A stretch of 64,000 nucleotides of DNA from the NCBI GenBank assembly GCA_050014015.1, contig JBEKEC010000022.1:62001-126000 (forward strand), read 5' to 3'. Shown here one piece after another: positions 16,396-24,247 of this stretch. The notes under the pieces are model-generated. The model saw only the letters and a program-made list of their open reading frames with translations, ran no database searches and was not told where the DNA came from. The position numbers and the translations under genes are program-made. Each line of letters begins with the position of its first letter. The first letter of the stretch is position 1. This DNA is from PALSA-1353 sp050014015 (lineage in GTDB: Bacteria > Planctomycetota > Phycisphaerae > Tepidisphaerales > Tepidisphaeraceae).

Positions 16396-18153
16396 ATGAC
16401 ACGGGCTGCGAACATCAATCGCCAGAAGGCCACGGGAGCACATTACACTCCGTTGCCTTTGGGCCGGTTTGTGGCCCGGCGGATTCTATCCCATCTCCAT
16501 GCCGAGCGCCACAAGACGCTTCGCGTCTTGGATCCTGCTTGCGGATCTGGCGCGTTGCTGGAAGCCTTTGAATTGGCGGCACGGGAGGAAGGGTTTTCGC
16601 CGGTCGAATATGTGGGGGTGGAGGCCGACGATAGCGCTCTGGACTCAGCTTGCCTTCGTATGGATAGCCTCGCAAGAGATCGCTTGACTCTTGTCCATGG
16701 TGATTTCCTGGAAATGATCGGCCCGATCCGGGGACAGGTCGGTCTTTGGGAACCGCCGCTGCAAACGGCTGAGATGACGGAGTCTTTCGACGTCGTGATC
16801 GGCAATCCGCCGTACGTCCGAACCCAGGTACTGGGGGCGGTCGAATCACGTCGCTTGGCCGAACGCTTCAACCTTTCCGGGCGCGTGGACCTCTATCAGG
16901 CGTTCCTCGTGGCGGCAACGGCAACGCTGCGGTTCGGGGGTATCCTGGGGATTATCGTCTCCAACCGCTTCCTGAGCACCGTGACGGGGGCGTACGTCCG
17001 CCGATACCTGGCCTCCCATTACGATGTCTGCGAAGTCATCGACCTTGGAGACACTAAGCTGTTTGAGGCCGCGGTCTTGCCGGCGGTTCTCATCGGGCGG
17101 CGGAAGAAAACAGCCCAACCCTTCGTTTCGCCCTCTCCGACCCGCTTCCTGCGGATTTACTCCGCCCCCCAGTCCGCCAGGAAGGTTGGCGCCTTCTCAC
17201 AATCGAGCAGCATCTACGAGGTTCTCGACCAGGGCGAGAATGGGATCTATCGGGTGGCGGAGGGAACGTATCGCGTTTCAACCGGGACAATCGACACATC
17301 CCGAGATACCGGGCGAGTCTGGTCGCTTACCACCCATAACGAATCGCAATGGGTCCAGCAGGTTCGAGACCGGTCCGTCGGATCTTTCCAGGACATCGCT
17401 CAGATAAGGGTCGGGATCAAGACCACGGCCGATTCGGTCTTTATCCGGTCGGACTGGGCGAGCATGCCTGCCGCTCTTCGTCCGGAGCCTTCACTGCTAT
17501 TGCACATACTTAGCCATGAGGATGCCAAGCGTTGGGCCAGGAAGGCAGGGGAACTTCCCGCCCAGCGTGTTCTGTACCCACATGAAATACGACAAGGAAG
17601 ACGGACAGCGATCCACTTGGCTCACTTTCCATTCGCCAAGAAATACCTTGAATCCCACCAGGTTCGTCTTCGGGCGCGCCGCTATCTGAGCGCGGGGGGG
17701 CGGAAATGGTACGAGATATGGGTGCCGCAGGATCCGGCCGCCTGGGCGGATCCCAAGGTCGTCTTTCCAGACATTAGCCCAAAGCCCTGTTTTTTCCTTG
17801 ACCTCAGCGGCTCCATTGTCAACGGCAACTGCTATTGGATCACACTTCGGCCCGGTGTTCCCAATGAAATGCTTTTCCTGCTGCTTGGAGTGGCCAATTC
17901 CAGCGTAATGACGCGATTTCACGACCTGGCGTTTGGGAACAAGCTTTACGCCGGTCGGCGCAGATACATTACGCAATATGTCGGCAAGTACCCCTACCCT
18001 GACCCATCTACTCACCCGGCCCGCGAATTGGTTACTGTGGTCAGGGAACGGGTTGAGCTTGCCAAGCGTGGAAGCGAAGACTTGCAATTGTCACATATAG
18101 AGTCGCGGATTGATCACCTGGTGGAGAAGTGCTTTGGTATAAACCCAGAATAA
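16396..18153 (+). CDS. N6-adenine DNA methyltransferase of a type II restriction-modification system
   Basis: This 585-residue protein has the SAM-binding motif LDPACGSGALLEAFE (about residues 45-59) and the catalytic motif IGNPPYV (NPPY at 137-140) of N6-adenine methylases. A long C-terminal region, probably for target recognition, follows with a GNKLYAGRRRYITQYVGKYP block as in TaqI-like methylases. It would methylate the recognition site and protect it from the partner nuclease. ATG 16396 lies two bases after the hss stop; the frame is open further upstream inside hss but that part is a shadow. The downstream nuclease gene begins 15 bp after the stop, so the pair is one module. Confidence 0.88.
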   Translation: MTRAANINRQKATGAHYTPLPLGRFVARRILSHLHAERHKTLRVLDPACGSGALLEAFELAAREEGFSPVEYVGVEADDSALDSACLRMDSLARDRLTLVHGDFLEMIGPIRGQVGLWEPPLQTAEMTESFDVVIGNPPYVRTQVLGAVESRRLAERFNLSGRVDLYQAFLVAATATLRFGGILGIIVSNRFLSTVTGAYVRRYLASHYDVCEVIDLGDTKLFEAAVLPAVLIGRRKKTAQPFVSPSPTRFLRIYSAPQSARKVGAFSQSSSIYEVLDQGENGIYRVAEGTYRVSTGTIDTSRDTGRVWSLTTHNESQWVQQVRDRSVGSFQDIAQIRVGIKTTADSVFIRSDWASMPAALRPEPSLLLHILSHEDAKRWARKAGELPAQRVLYPHEIRQGRRTAIHLAHFPFAKKYLESHQVRLRARRYLSAGGRKWYEIWVPQDPAAWADPKVVFPDISPKPCFFLDLSGSIVNGNCYWITLRPGVPNEMLFLLLGVANSSVMTRFHDLAFGNKLYAGRRRYITQYVGKYPYPDPSTHPARELVTVVRERVELAKRGSEDLQLSHIESRIDHLVEKCFGINPE

Positions 18154-18167
18154 ATGGGGCTGACGCC

Positions 18168-18788
18168 ATGACTAATAAAGCGGCCTTTCGGCGTTCCGCG
18201 AAACGGAAGAAAAATCATATACACGGCCTTGACTTGGCGGACGGGGAGCCACTGGCCAACGCTCCGGCTGATCCTTCGACATTGTACTCGCTGGAGGAAC
18301 TAGCGTGTCTCTTGAAGCCGCTCATGGGCATTGATGCGCCACGAGACGCGCAGAACCGAATTCTCGAAGTTCGCCCTAAAGGGCACTGGTTTGAATACGA
18401 GGTCGTGAAGTGCGTCGGGTACCATTATCCGCCCGGATCAGGGCTTTTTCCGGACGTCCGCCACCAGTTACTAGAAGTGAAGCACCATACCGGGAAAGCG
18501 GTTACCATTGATTTTGGCCACCATCACCCAGACTCCAAGGTAGTTATCGATGCCCGGTGGAATGAGAAGGCCAAGGCCAGTATCCGTGACATTCGATACC
18601 TGATCGCACTGGCTCCACCACCGGATTACAAGGTGACCATTCTTGTGCTTGCCACGGGAGCCGAGATCCAGAAGATCTTCCGCGTTTCTCCAACGCGGAC
18701 GATCAAGTACCAGCTTGGAATATCTTCCAAATGGAGAGAGCAACACAAAGGACAGATCTTAGTGTCTGGTAAGGCGTTCGACGTATAA
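18168..18788 (+). CDS. PD-(D/E)XK restriction endonuclease, partner of the methylase
   Basis: The product has 206 residues. A PD-(D/E)XK nuclease signature is visible as FPDVRHQLLEVK (Pro95-Asp96, then Glu103-Val-Lys105), followed by a beta strand (AVTIDFG), and a preceding acidic helix (WFEYEVVKCVG) fits the fold. It follows the methylase immediately in the same direction, as in a classical type II pair. The recognition sequence cannot be read from the protein. ATG 18168 was chosen because it follows the methylase stop; the frame also reaches upstream into that gene. The nuclease assignment rests on the motif plus context. Confidence 0.75.
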   Translation: MTNKAAFRRSAKRKKNHIHGLDLADGEPLANAPADPSTLYSLEELACLLKPLMGIDAPRDAQNRILEVRPKGHWFEYEVVKCVGYHYPPGSGLFPDVRHQLLEVKHHTGKAVTIDFGHHHPDSKVVIDARWNEKAKASIRDIRYLIALAPPPDYKVTILVLATGAEIQKIFRVSPTRTIKYQLGISSKWREQHKGQILVSGKAFDV

Positions 18789-18824
18789 CATAGGAAAGTC
18801 CGCTGTAGGAAGGTGTATCGACAC

Positions 18825-19961
18825 ATGCCGAATCTAAGAACCCTGCGGCAACTGGCCGCCCGGCACGGGACGCCGCTGTTCATCGTGGATCACAAGCAGC
18901 TTCGGAAGAACTACGCCCAGTTCAAGAAATATCTTCCGCGGGTGCAGGCGTACTACGCGGTGAAGGCCAATTCCGATCCGGCGATCGTGAGCACGTTGTA
19001 CAAGGCGGGGGCGAGCTTCGACGTGGCATCCATGCCGGAGTTTCTGGTCGTTCACGAGAACATCAAGGACCTGCCGGCCAAACAGCGGCAGGATTTCATC
19101 TGGGACAAGATCGTCTATGCCAATCCGATCAAGGCCAATGAAACTTTACAAGAATTGGACCAATACAAGCCGCTGGTGACGTACGACAACGTTCACGAGA
19201 TCAAGAAGATCAAGAAGCACGCTCCGCATGCGGGGCTGGCATTGCGCTTGAAGGTGCCGAACACCGGGGCGATGGTGGAACTGTCGAGCAAGTTCGGCTG
19301 TCCGCCGGGCGAGGCGGTGGCGCTGATCGAGGCCGCCCATGACGTCGGGCTGATCGTCGAGGGGCTCAGCTTCCACGTGGGCAGCCAGTGCACCAATTAC
19401 GAGAACTACGTGCAGGCGCTGAGCTTGACGTCCGGCATCTTCAAGGAGGCCGCCGACCGCGGGTTCAAGCTGAAGCTGATCGACATCGGCGGCGGATTCC
19501 CCGCGCACTACGACGACAAGGTCGGGCCGTTCCGAATCCTGGCACAGAAGATCAATTCCGAGCTGGATCGGCTGTTCCCCAAGGACATCGAGATCCTCGC
19601 CGAGCCGGGCCGGTTCCTCGTCGCCACCAGCGGCACGCTGGTGGCCAAGATCATCGGCAAGGCGTTCCGCGACGGGAAGCTCTGCTATTACATCAACGAC
19701 GGGGTGTACCACACCTTCTCGGGCATCATCTTCGATCACTGCCCGTATCATCTGAAATCGTTCAAGACTGGCCCGACGCAGATTTGCTCGGTCTTTGGAC
19801 CGACGTGTGATGCGCTGGATACGATTTCGCTGGCCGAGGAACTGCCCGATCTGGAACTGGACGATCTGCTTTACAGCCCGAACATCGGGGCTTACAGCCA
19901 TGCGTCGGCGACGTACTTCAACGGCTTCCCGCCGGCACAGGTTCTGCACGTGAATCAATAG
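18825..19961 (+). CDS. PLP-dependent ornithine-type decarboxylase (group IV)
   Basis: This is an alanine-racemase-fold decarboxylase of the eukaryotic ODC/LysA group. It has the PLP-binding lysine in YYAVKANSDP (Lys47), SFHVGSQC, the phosphate-binding IGGGFP, the EPGRF loop, and a catalytic cysteine in FGPTCDALD. It most likely decarboxylates ornithine to putrescine, the substrate of the homospermidine synthase upstream; lysine or carboxynorspermidine are alternatives. The length (378 aa) is normal. ATG 18825 is preceded by TAGGAAGG; a GTG at 18813 is possible. A restriction-modification pair lies between it and hss, yet all four genes point the same way with small gaps. Confidence 0.85.
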   Translation: MPNLRTLRQLAARHGTPLFIVDHKQLRKNYAQFKKYLPRVQAYYAVKANSDPAIVSTLYKAGASFDVASMPEFLVVHENIKDLPAKQRQDFIWDKIVYANPIKANETLQELDQYKPLVTYDNVHEIKKIKKHAPHAGLALRLKVPNTGAMVELSSKFGCPPGEAVALIEAAHDVGLIVEGLSFHVGSQCTNYENYVQALSLTSGIFKEAADRGFKLKLIDIGGGFPAHYDDKVGPFRILAQKINSELDRLFPKDIEILAEPGRFLVATSGTLVAKIIGKAFRDGKLCYYINDGVYHTFSGIIFDHCPYHLKSFKTGPTQICSVFGPTCDALDTISLAEELPDLELDDLLYSPNIGAYSHASATYFNGFPPAQVLHVNQ

Positions 19962-19972
19962 GGGTGGGGGAA

Positions 19973-20005
19973 GATTGCCGATTGCCAATTGCCAATTGCC
20001 GATTG
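19973..20005 (+). repeat. Short tandem repeat of ATTGCC(A/G)
   Basis: Four to five imperfect copies of a 7-base unit (GATTGCC, AATTGCC) follow the decarboxylase stop codon. No function is apparent. Confidence 0.6.
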
Positions 20006-20134
20006 GAATGTGGGGGTCCGCAATCACCCGGGGCGGCATAATCTGGCGGAATAAAAGCGGATGAAGTACGATCGCGCGAATCGTTCGGAAATACCGGAGA
20101 AAACAGCGGTTATTCCGAGGCGATTGAAACAAAT

Positions 20135-20220
20135 TCCGGGCGTGGCGGAATGGCAGACGCTACGGACTTAAAATCCGTTGGCCAGAAATGGCCGTGCGGG
20201 TTCGACTCCCGCCGCCCGGA
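20135..20220 (+). tRNA. tRNA-Leu(TAA)
   Basis: This 86-nt gene folds as a class II tRNA. The acceptor stem TCCGGGC pairs with GCCCGGA; the anticodon stem ACGGA/TCCGT holds the 7-base loop CTTAAAA with anticodon TAA. A long variable arm (TGGCCAGAAATGGCCG) is typical of leucine tRNA, and the T arm is GCGGG TTCGACT CCCGC. CCA is not encoded; TGAGG follows directly. It reads codon UUA and probably UUG. Confidence 0.95.
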
Positions 20221-20234
20221 TGAGGCTTTTGGCA

Positions 20235-20915
20235 ATGAGCGCACCCGACGCTGAAATTCGTGAATTGGCCAACCGGCGGCGAAGCCTGTCGTGGATAGGG
20301 TGGGCGGCGGGTGTTGCCGTATTGTCGGTGCCGGCGATCTGGTACGTGTGCGACAACGCGGGACGATGGAAGGATCGGTGGGTGCCGCGGAAACTCCGGA
20401 CGGTGGACGCCGGGCAAGTGTATGCCAGCGGGCAGATCGACCGGCATCTGATTCGGCAGGTTTTGACGGACGATCACATCAGCGTGATCGTATCCCTGAT
20501 CGCGGACGACCCGGCCGATCCGGACGTGGCGGCGGAAATACAAACGGCCAGCGGGATGGGAATCCAGCGGTATATCGACCCGTTAATGGGGGATGGAACG
20601 GGCGACATTCACGCGTATGCCGACGCGATTGCGCAAATCGTGGCGGCGCGGAAGCAGGGCAAGGTTGTGCTGCTGCATTGCTCGAGCGGGGCTCAGAGGT
20701 CGAACGGCGCGACCTTCTATTACCGGGTGCTGGTGGAGCACGGCAATGCGGATGAAGCGGCGCAAGAAATGAAGCGCAACGGGCACGATTCGCGGAGCAA
20801 TCCGGCGCTGATCCCGTATCTCAATTCCCACATGAGCGAGATGGCGAAGCTTCTGGTGGAAAGCGGGAGCATCGATCGCGTGCCCGATCCGCTACCGCAG
20901 GTTCATGCGGAATGA
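20235..20915 (+). CDS. Membrane-anchored dual-specificity/tyrosine phosphatase-like protein
   Basis: The protein has one N-terminal membrane segment (SWIGWAAGVAVLSVPAIWYV) and a domain with the cysteine-phosphatase signature HCSSGAQRS, which fits the HCX5R catalytic loop. A preceding strand VDAGQVYASGQ is typical of atypical dual-specificity phosphatases. It probably acts outside the cytoplasmic face or at the membrane, on a phosphoprotein, inositol phosphate or other phosphoester; the substrate is unknown. ATG 20235 was chosen because an ATG at 20220 uses the last base of the tRNA and longer starts lie inside the tRNA. The gene has no clear operon partner. Confidence 0.75.
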   Translation: MSAPDAEIRELANRRRSLSWIGWAAGVAVLSVPAIWYVCDNAGRWKDRWVPRKLRTVDAGQVYASGQIDRHLIRQVLTDDHISVIVSLIADDPADPDVAAEIQTASGMGIQRYIDPLMGDGTGDIHAYADAIAQIVAARKQGKVVLLHCSSGAQRSNGATFYYRVLVEHGNADEAAQEMKRNGHDSRSNPALIPYLNSHMSEMAKLLVESGSIDRVPDPLPQVHAE

Positions 20916-20924
20916 AGGGAATCA

Positions 20925-21797
20925 TCAACTCATCTGTGCGGTGATGGGCGGGGCGCTGGCGGAGCGGGGGACAATATGGGGGTCCTCATCCACGGGGATT
21001 TCATCGGTAATCACGTTGAATTGGAGGAGTTGGGATGGCCCGAAGGAGGTGGTGATGGCCACGTCGGCGGCGTCGCGGCCGCGGGCCATGATGACCCGGC
21101 CGATGCGCGGCATGTTGTGCCGGGCGTCAAACGTGTACCAGCGCCCGTCCAGAAACACCTCGGTCCAGGCGCTGAAATCCATCGGATCGGGGTTGTACGG
21201 CACGCCGATGTCGCCCAAATACCCCGTGGCATATCGGGCGGGGATGTTGAGGCAGCGCAAAAAGGTGATGAACAGATGCGAGAAATCGCGGCAGACGCCG
21301 CGGCGATCCTGGTAGACCTCGAACGCGGTCTTGGTCGGCCGCGCAAATGGATAACCAAACTGCACGTTGTGATGCACCCAATCGCAGACGGCCTGGACGC
21401 GGCTCCAGCCGGTCGGCGTGTTTCCGAATAGGTTCCAGGCGATGTCGCTGAGGTGATCGGTTTCACAATATCGGCTGGCGAAAAGGAACTGGATGACCTC
21501 CGGGGGAAGGGCATGGACGTCCCATTGGATGGCATCGACATGAACGGGATCGGGCAGACCGGAATCGCGGATGATGGTTTGATGCCAAAGCCTCAGTTGC
21601 CCGGCCGGGGCTTGAATCCGGCCGCAACGGTTTCCGAAATGATCGGTAAAGGTCGAGATGGGGATTTCGGGGGCCACCTGGATCGTCTCCGGCGCGGACA
21701 GGCTCCCGGACCGGGAGGGATGCGTGTAGAGCATCAGGATCATCGGGACTGGGGCGGGGATTTGGAATATGACGTCAAAACCGATGCGAATAAGCAT
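20925..21797 (-). CDS. Transglutaminase-like cysteine protease/amidase-family protein
   Basis: This 290-residue protein has a transglutaminase-like core: the nucleophile in RRGVCRDFSHL, then PARYATGYLGDIGVP, and DFSAWTEVFLDGRWYTFDARH. In the classical triad the residue before AW is histidine (HAW). Here it is serine, which may be a subfamily feature with the catalytic histidine supplied elsewhere (for example DARH), or may mean altered chemistry. Such proteins are usually cytoplasmic and act on peptide or isopeptide bonds. It is convergent with the phosphatase gene, 9 bases apart. No signal peptide is evident. Confidence 0.75.
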   Translation of the reverse strand: MLIRIGFDVIFQIPAPVPMILMLYTHPSRSGSLSAPETIQVAPEIPISTFTDHFGNRCGRIQAPAGQLRLWHQTIIRDSGLPDPVHVDAIQWDVHALPPEVIQFLFASRYCETDHLSDIAWNLFGNTPTGWSRVQAVCDWVHHNVQFGYPFARPTKTAFEVYQDRRGVCRDFSHLFITFLRCLNIPARYATGYLGDIGVPYNPDPMDFSAWTEVFLDGRWYTFDARHNMPRIGRVIMARGRDAADVAITTSFGPSQLLQFNVITDEIPVDEDPHIVPRSASAPPITAQMS

Positions 21798-21981
21798 AAA
21801 ATAACTGATCTTTCCCGCGGTTGGCCATGGATGAGTCTAGCAGGTGCAGGAGCGGACCGAAAGAAGCAAGGGCGGACATAAGCGAATAAATCGGGGGATT
21901 CGGAGCAAGATTGAAATATTCACTCGGTTACGCCGAACGAGGGCTTGAGGTTATGATTGCTTCGAACTTTTCGCAGGAGAA

Positions 21982-22245
21982 ATGGCGATGAACTGGCGCG
22001 AACGCATTTCGGTCGATCCGATGGTGTGCCACGGCAAAGCGTGCATCAAAGGAACACGGGTGATGGCCTCGGTTGTGCTGGATAATTTGGCGGATGACCA
22101 GAGCGAGGCGTCGATCTTGAAGAGCTATCCATCGCTAAAGCACGAAGACGTGCAGGCGGCGATCGCATACGCCGCGCAATTGGCGAGCGAACGCATGGTG
22201 CCGCCCACTCGTATCCCGCCGGAGGGCGGTATAAGATTGCGGTGA
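21982..22245 (+). CDS. DUF433-family antitoxin-like protein
   Basis: The 87-residue product carries the DUF433 winged-helix pattern: ISVDPMVCHGKACIKGTRV, then LDNLADDQSEASILKSYPSL and EDVQAAIAYAA. DUF433 proteins usually serve as antitoxins to a PIN-like (DUF5615) toxin encoded just downstream. No such toxin is present; the next genes are a DUF104 antitoxin and a broken PIN gene. The last residues (PPEGGIRLR) run over what looks like the tail of another gene in a different frame. ATG 21982 and ATG 21988 are both possible, following AGGAGA. Confidence 0.75.
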   Translation: MAMNWRERISVDPMVCHGKACIKGTRVMASVVLDNLADDQSEASILKSYPSLKHEDVQAAIAYAAQLASERMVPPTRIPPEGGIRLR

Positions 22246-22301
22246 AGGTGATCGAAATTTTCGGCAACGACGCCACGAAGGTGTTGGAGGTGAAGATATG
22301 A
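22242..22301 (+). pseudogene. Possible 3' remnant of a DNA methyltransferase-like gene
   Basis: A short frame starting with GTG encodes VKVIEIFGNDATKVLEVKI and ends TGA at 22299-22301, overlapping the DUF104 start as ATGA. The same frame extends a few codons upstream (GGRYKIA) under the end of the DUF433 gene. The string resembles, from memory, the C-terminal tails of type III Mod-like methyltransferases. It is far too short to function alone. Confidence 0.25.
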
Positions 22302-22513
22302 CGACGATCAATGCAATTTATCGGAAGGGCGCATTTCAGCCCATCGGGCGGGTAGATCTCCCCGAGGAAGCCCATGTCAAGCTCGAATTCCAACCGATTG
22401 AGCTTACGGAAGATGAGGCGAAGGCGATTCAGGAGATCTATCGGATCATGGGTCTACGGTTCAACTCCGGCCAGCATGACTTGGCCGAACGTCACAACGA
22501 GCATCAGCCATGA
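22298..22513 (+). CDS. DUF104/AF2212-like antitoxin
   Basis: This 71-residue protein starts MTTINAIYRKGAFQPIGRVD, the strand-turn pattern of the DUF104 antitoxin family, with a short acidic C-terminal helix. In such operons it binds and neutralises a PIN-domain ribonuclease encoded next to it. Here the neighbouring PIN gene starts inside this gene's stop (ATGA at 22510-22513), confirming the pairing, but that toxin gene carries a frameshift. The antitoxin itself looks intact. Confidence 0.75.
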   Translation: MTTINAIYRKGAFQPIGRVDLPEEAHVKLEFQPIELTEDEAKAIQEIYRIMGLRFNSGQHDLAERHNEHQP

Positions 22514-22910
22514 CTTTTGCATTTGTTGACACGGTGGGGCTTCTGGCCTTGTGGGATAGTGCCGACCAATGGCACCAGGCAGCAGACGAGGCTTGCAAAA
22601 GATGCTGGCGTCTCGGGCGGTGCCGTACACGACGCCGTTCGTACTGTTGGAATGTGGTAATGCGGCCTCGCGCAAGCCGTTTCGGCCTCTCGTCGATTCC
22701 ATTCGTCAGCAATTTGAACAGGCACGGCGCCTCATCCTGCCGACCGATGAGGAATGGCACGATGCCTGGCGCGCTTACGCACAGGGCAAGCCCGGCGATC
22801 CGGGGATTGTCGACCACATCTCCTTCATCGTCATGCGCCGTTTGGGCATCACGGATGCGATCACCAACGACCGGCATTTCAAGGCCGCAGGTTTCAACAC
22901 GCTTTTCTGA
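22510..22910 (+). pseudogene. PIN-domain toxin with a frameshift
   Basis: The first part, FAFVDTVGLLALWDSADQWH, is a normal PIN N-terminus with its first acidic residue. After about residue 28 the homology moves to the -1 frame: KMLASRAVPYTTPFVLLEC, GIVDHISFIVMRRLGITDA and ITNDRHFKAAGF continue the PIN fold, including the HISF and TNDRHF acidic regions. The shift lies in or near GCTTGCAAAAGATGC (about 22591-22605) and is explained by a single extra or missing base in the A run. The complete gene would be a ribonuclease toxin of about 133 residues. The shift could be mutation or sequencing error; programmed slippage is less likely because the run has only four A. Confidence 0.75.
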
Positions 22911-23010
22911 GACCAAATTAACCAAAGGGTCGAGGACCGGACCATGGGATCGATGCCTTTCGTCTTTCCCGCCCCGTCTCGTCTGGTACGAGGGAAGCAG
23001 AAAAGCTGTC

Positions 23011-23110
23011 TCGCGCGGAGGCACGGAAGGCTTCGCCTCCGTTGCTGAGGCGCGGAGTTTTCTTCTCCTCCTCCGCGCCGCCGCGCCTCTGCGCGATCCA
23101 TTTCTTCGCA
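23011..23110. repeat. GC-rich palindromic repeat
   Basis: Inverted arms around TCGCGCGGAGGCACGGAAGG and CTCCGCGCCGCCGCGCCTCT form an imperfect hairpin downstream of the PIN pseudogene. Similar in style to the palindrome at 43062-43176 but not the same sequence. Confidence 0.5.
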
Positions 23111-23208
23111 TCTGACGATCGCCGACAAATAAATCGGCCGGGATGCGCCCCTTCCCATGATCGCCGATTCAGGGCAGAATAAGCGGGGATTGCCGGGAGC
23201 TCCCTCGC

Positions 23209-23772
23209 ATGACAGACCCGACATATTATGGGCCGGACGTGGAACCGGGAGCGGCAAATGCGGCTCATGGAAGAAGATCGGGCTGGGCGGGTCTGCTGAT
23301 CTTCGCGTGTTTGGCGCTGGGATTTGCCGGCAGCGCGGTGCAATACGAGCGGGTGGCGGCGACGAGCCAGCGGAACAGGGCTGAGGTGCTGGCGACGGCC
23401 GATTCGCGGGTGGAAGGGCAACTGGAAGACCTGGGCAAGCTCCTTTCCGACCCGCAAACGCGAATGATCCGATTGACCGGCTTGCCAGGCTCTTCCGTGG
23501 CCAATGCGGTCATCGCCTGGAACGGGGCGGCGCGGCGGGGATATCTGCTTTGCGATCAATTGCCGGTGCTGGATTCGGGCAGCGGGTACGAACTTTGGAT
23601 GCTGCACGGCGGGGATGAGGCGGTGAAGATAGCGAGCATCGTGGCCAAGGCGGGGCAGAGCGTTTATCTTTTCCAGGCCTGGGGCGCGATGGATGGTAAG
23701 ATCCGGCTGGAGATCACCGCCGGAAAGAGATCGACCGGCAAAGCGCCGATTTTGGCCGGTGAAATTGAGTGA
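23209..23772 (+). CDS. RskA-like anti-sigma-factor C-terminal domain protein
   Basis: This 187-residue protein has one membrane segment (WAGLLIFACLALGFAGSAV), a coiled linker (QYERVAATSQRNRAEVL) and an extracytoplasmic domain resembling the C-terminal part of RskA-type anti-sigma factors (GYLLCDQLPVL, GYELWMLHG, VYLFQAWGAMDG). RskA normally holds an ECF sigma factor through a cytoplasmic N-terminal domain. Here only about 25 residues precede the membrane segment, too short for that domain, and no sigma gene is adjacent. The product may keep only the sensing half. Confidence 0.6.
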   Translation: MTDPTYYGPDVEPGAANAAHGRRSGWAGLLIFACLALGFAGSAVQYERVAATSQRNRAEVLATADSRVEGQLEDLGKLLSDPQTRMIRLTGLPGSSVANAVIAWNGAARRGYLLCDQLPVLDSGSGYELWMLHGGDEAVKIASIVAKAGQSVYLFQAWGAMDGKIRLEITAGKRSTGKAPILAGEIE

Positions 23773-23804
23773 CAGGTCAATAGAATAATCCCGGAGGTCT
23801 AGTC

Positions 23805-24230
23805 ATGGTTGCCATCCGATGTGCCGACAAGCCATCCGGAAGCCCGTCGCCCACGCCGAGCAAGCTGCTCGAACAGCTTCAGGGCAAGGGGTACTACAGC
23901 TTCTTTTCCCACGAGCATTGGACGCCGAACGTGAATTTGTACGAGACGGACCTGGAGTACCTGGTCTGCGTCGATCTGGCGGGGGTGGACAAGGAAAAGA
24001 TCGAGATCGAAGTGGTGAACGGGGCGTTGCGGCTGAGGGGCAACCGCAATGTGCCCATGTGGACGGAGGGGCCTGAAACGCCGAACGTGCGGGTTCGGAT
24101 GCACCTGATGGAGATCGATCACGGGTCATTTGCGCGCGAAGTGGAATTGCCGCAGGACGTTCACCACGAGCAGATCAACGCGCGGTATCGGGATGGAATG
24201 TTGTGGGTCGTATTGCCGAAGAAACATTGA
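23805..24230 (+). CDS. Hsp20/alpha-crystallin small heat-shock protein
   Basis: This 141-residue protein has an alpha-crystallin domain: WTPNVNLYETDLEYLVCVDL, AGVDKEKIEIEVVNGALRLRG, REVELPQDVHHEQINARYRD and GMLWVVLPKK. Small Hsps hold unfolding proteins in the cytoplasm. The gene is 17 bases upstream of lon in the same direction, so chaperone and protease are probably co-expressed. GGAGGT precedes the start. I see no CIRCE element or other recognisable heat-shock operator in the short upstream gap. Confidence 0.88.
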   Translation: MVAIRCADKPSGSPSPTPSKLLEQLQGKGYYSFFSHEHWTPNVNLYETDLEYLVCVDLAGVDKEKIEIEVVNGALRLRGNRNVPMWTEGPETPNVRVRMHLMEIDHGSFAREVELPQDVHHEQINARYRDGMLWVVLPKKH

Positions 24231-24247
24231 CACGTGGCTGAATTGAT

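Noticed and set aside
20178..20234. A longer phosphatase gene starting inside the tRNA-Leu gene
   Set aside because: The tRNA is structurally complete, and a start within it would add residues without family support. ATG 20235 lies just before the membrane segment.
22585..22610. Programmed -1 frameshifting in the PIN gene
   Set aside because: The slippery site would be weak (only four A, no clear downstream stem) and PIN toxins are not known to use frameshifting. A simple indel explains it better.
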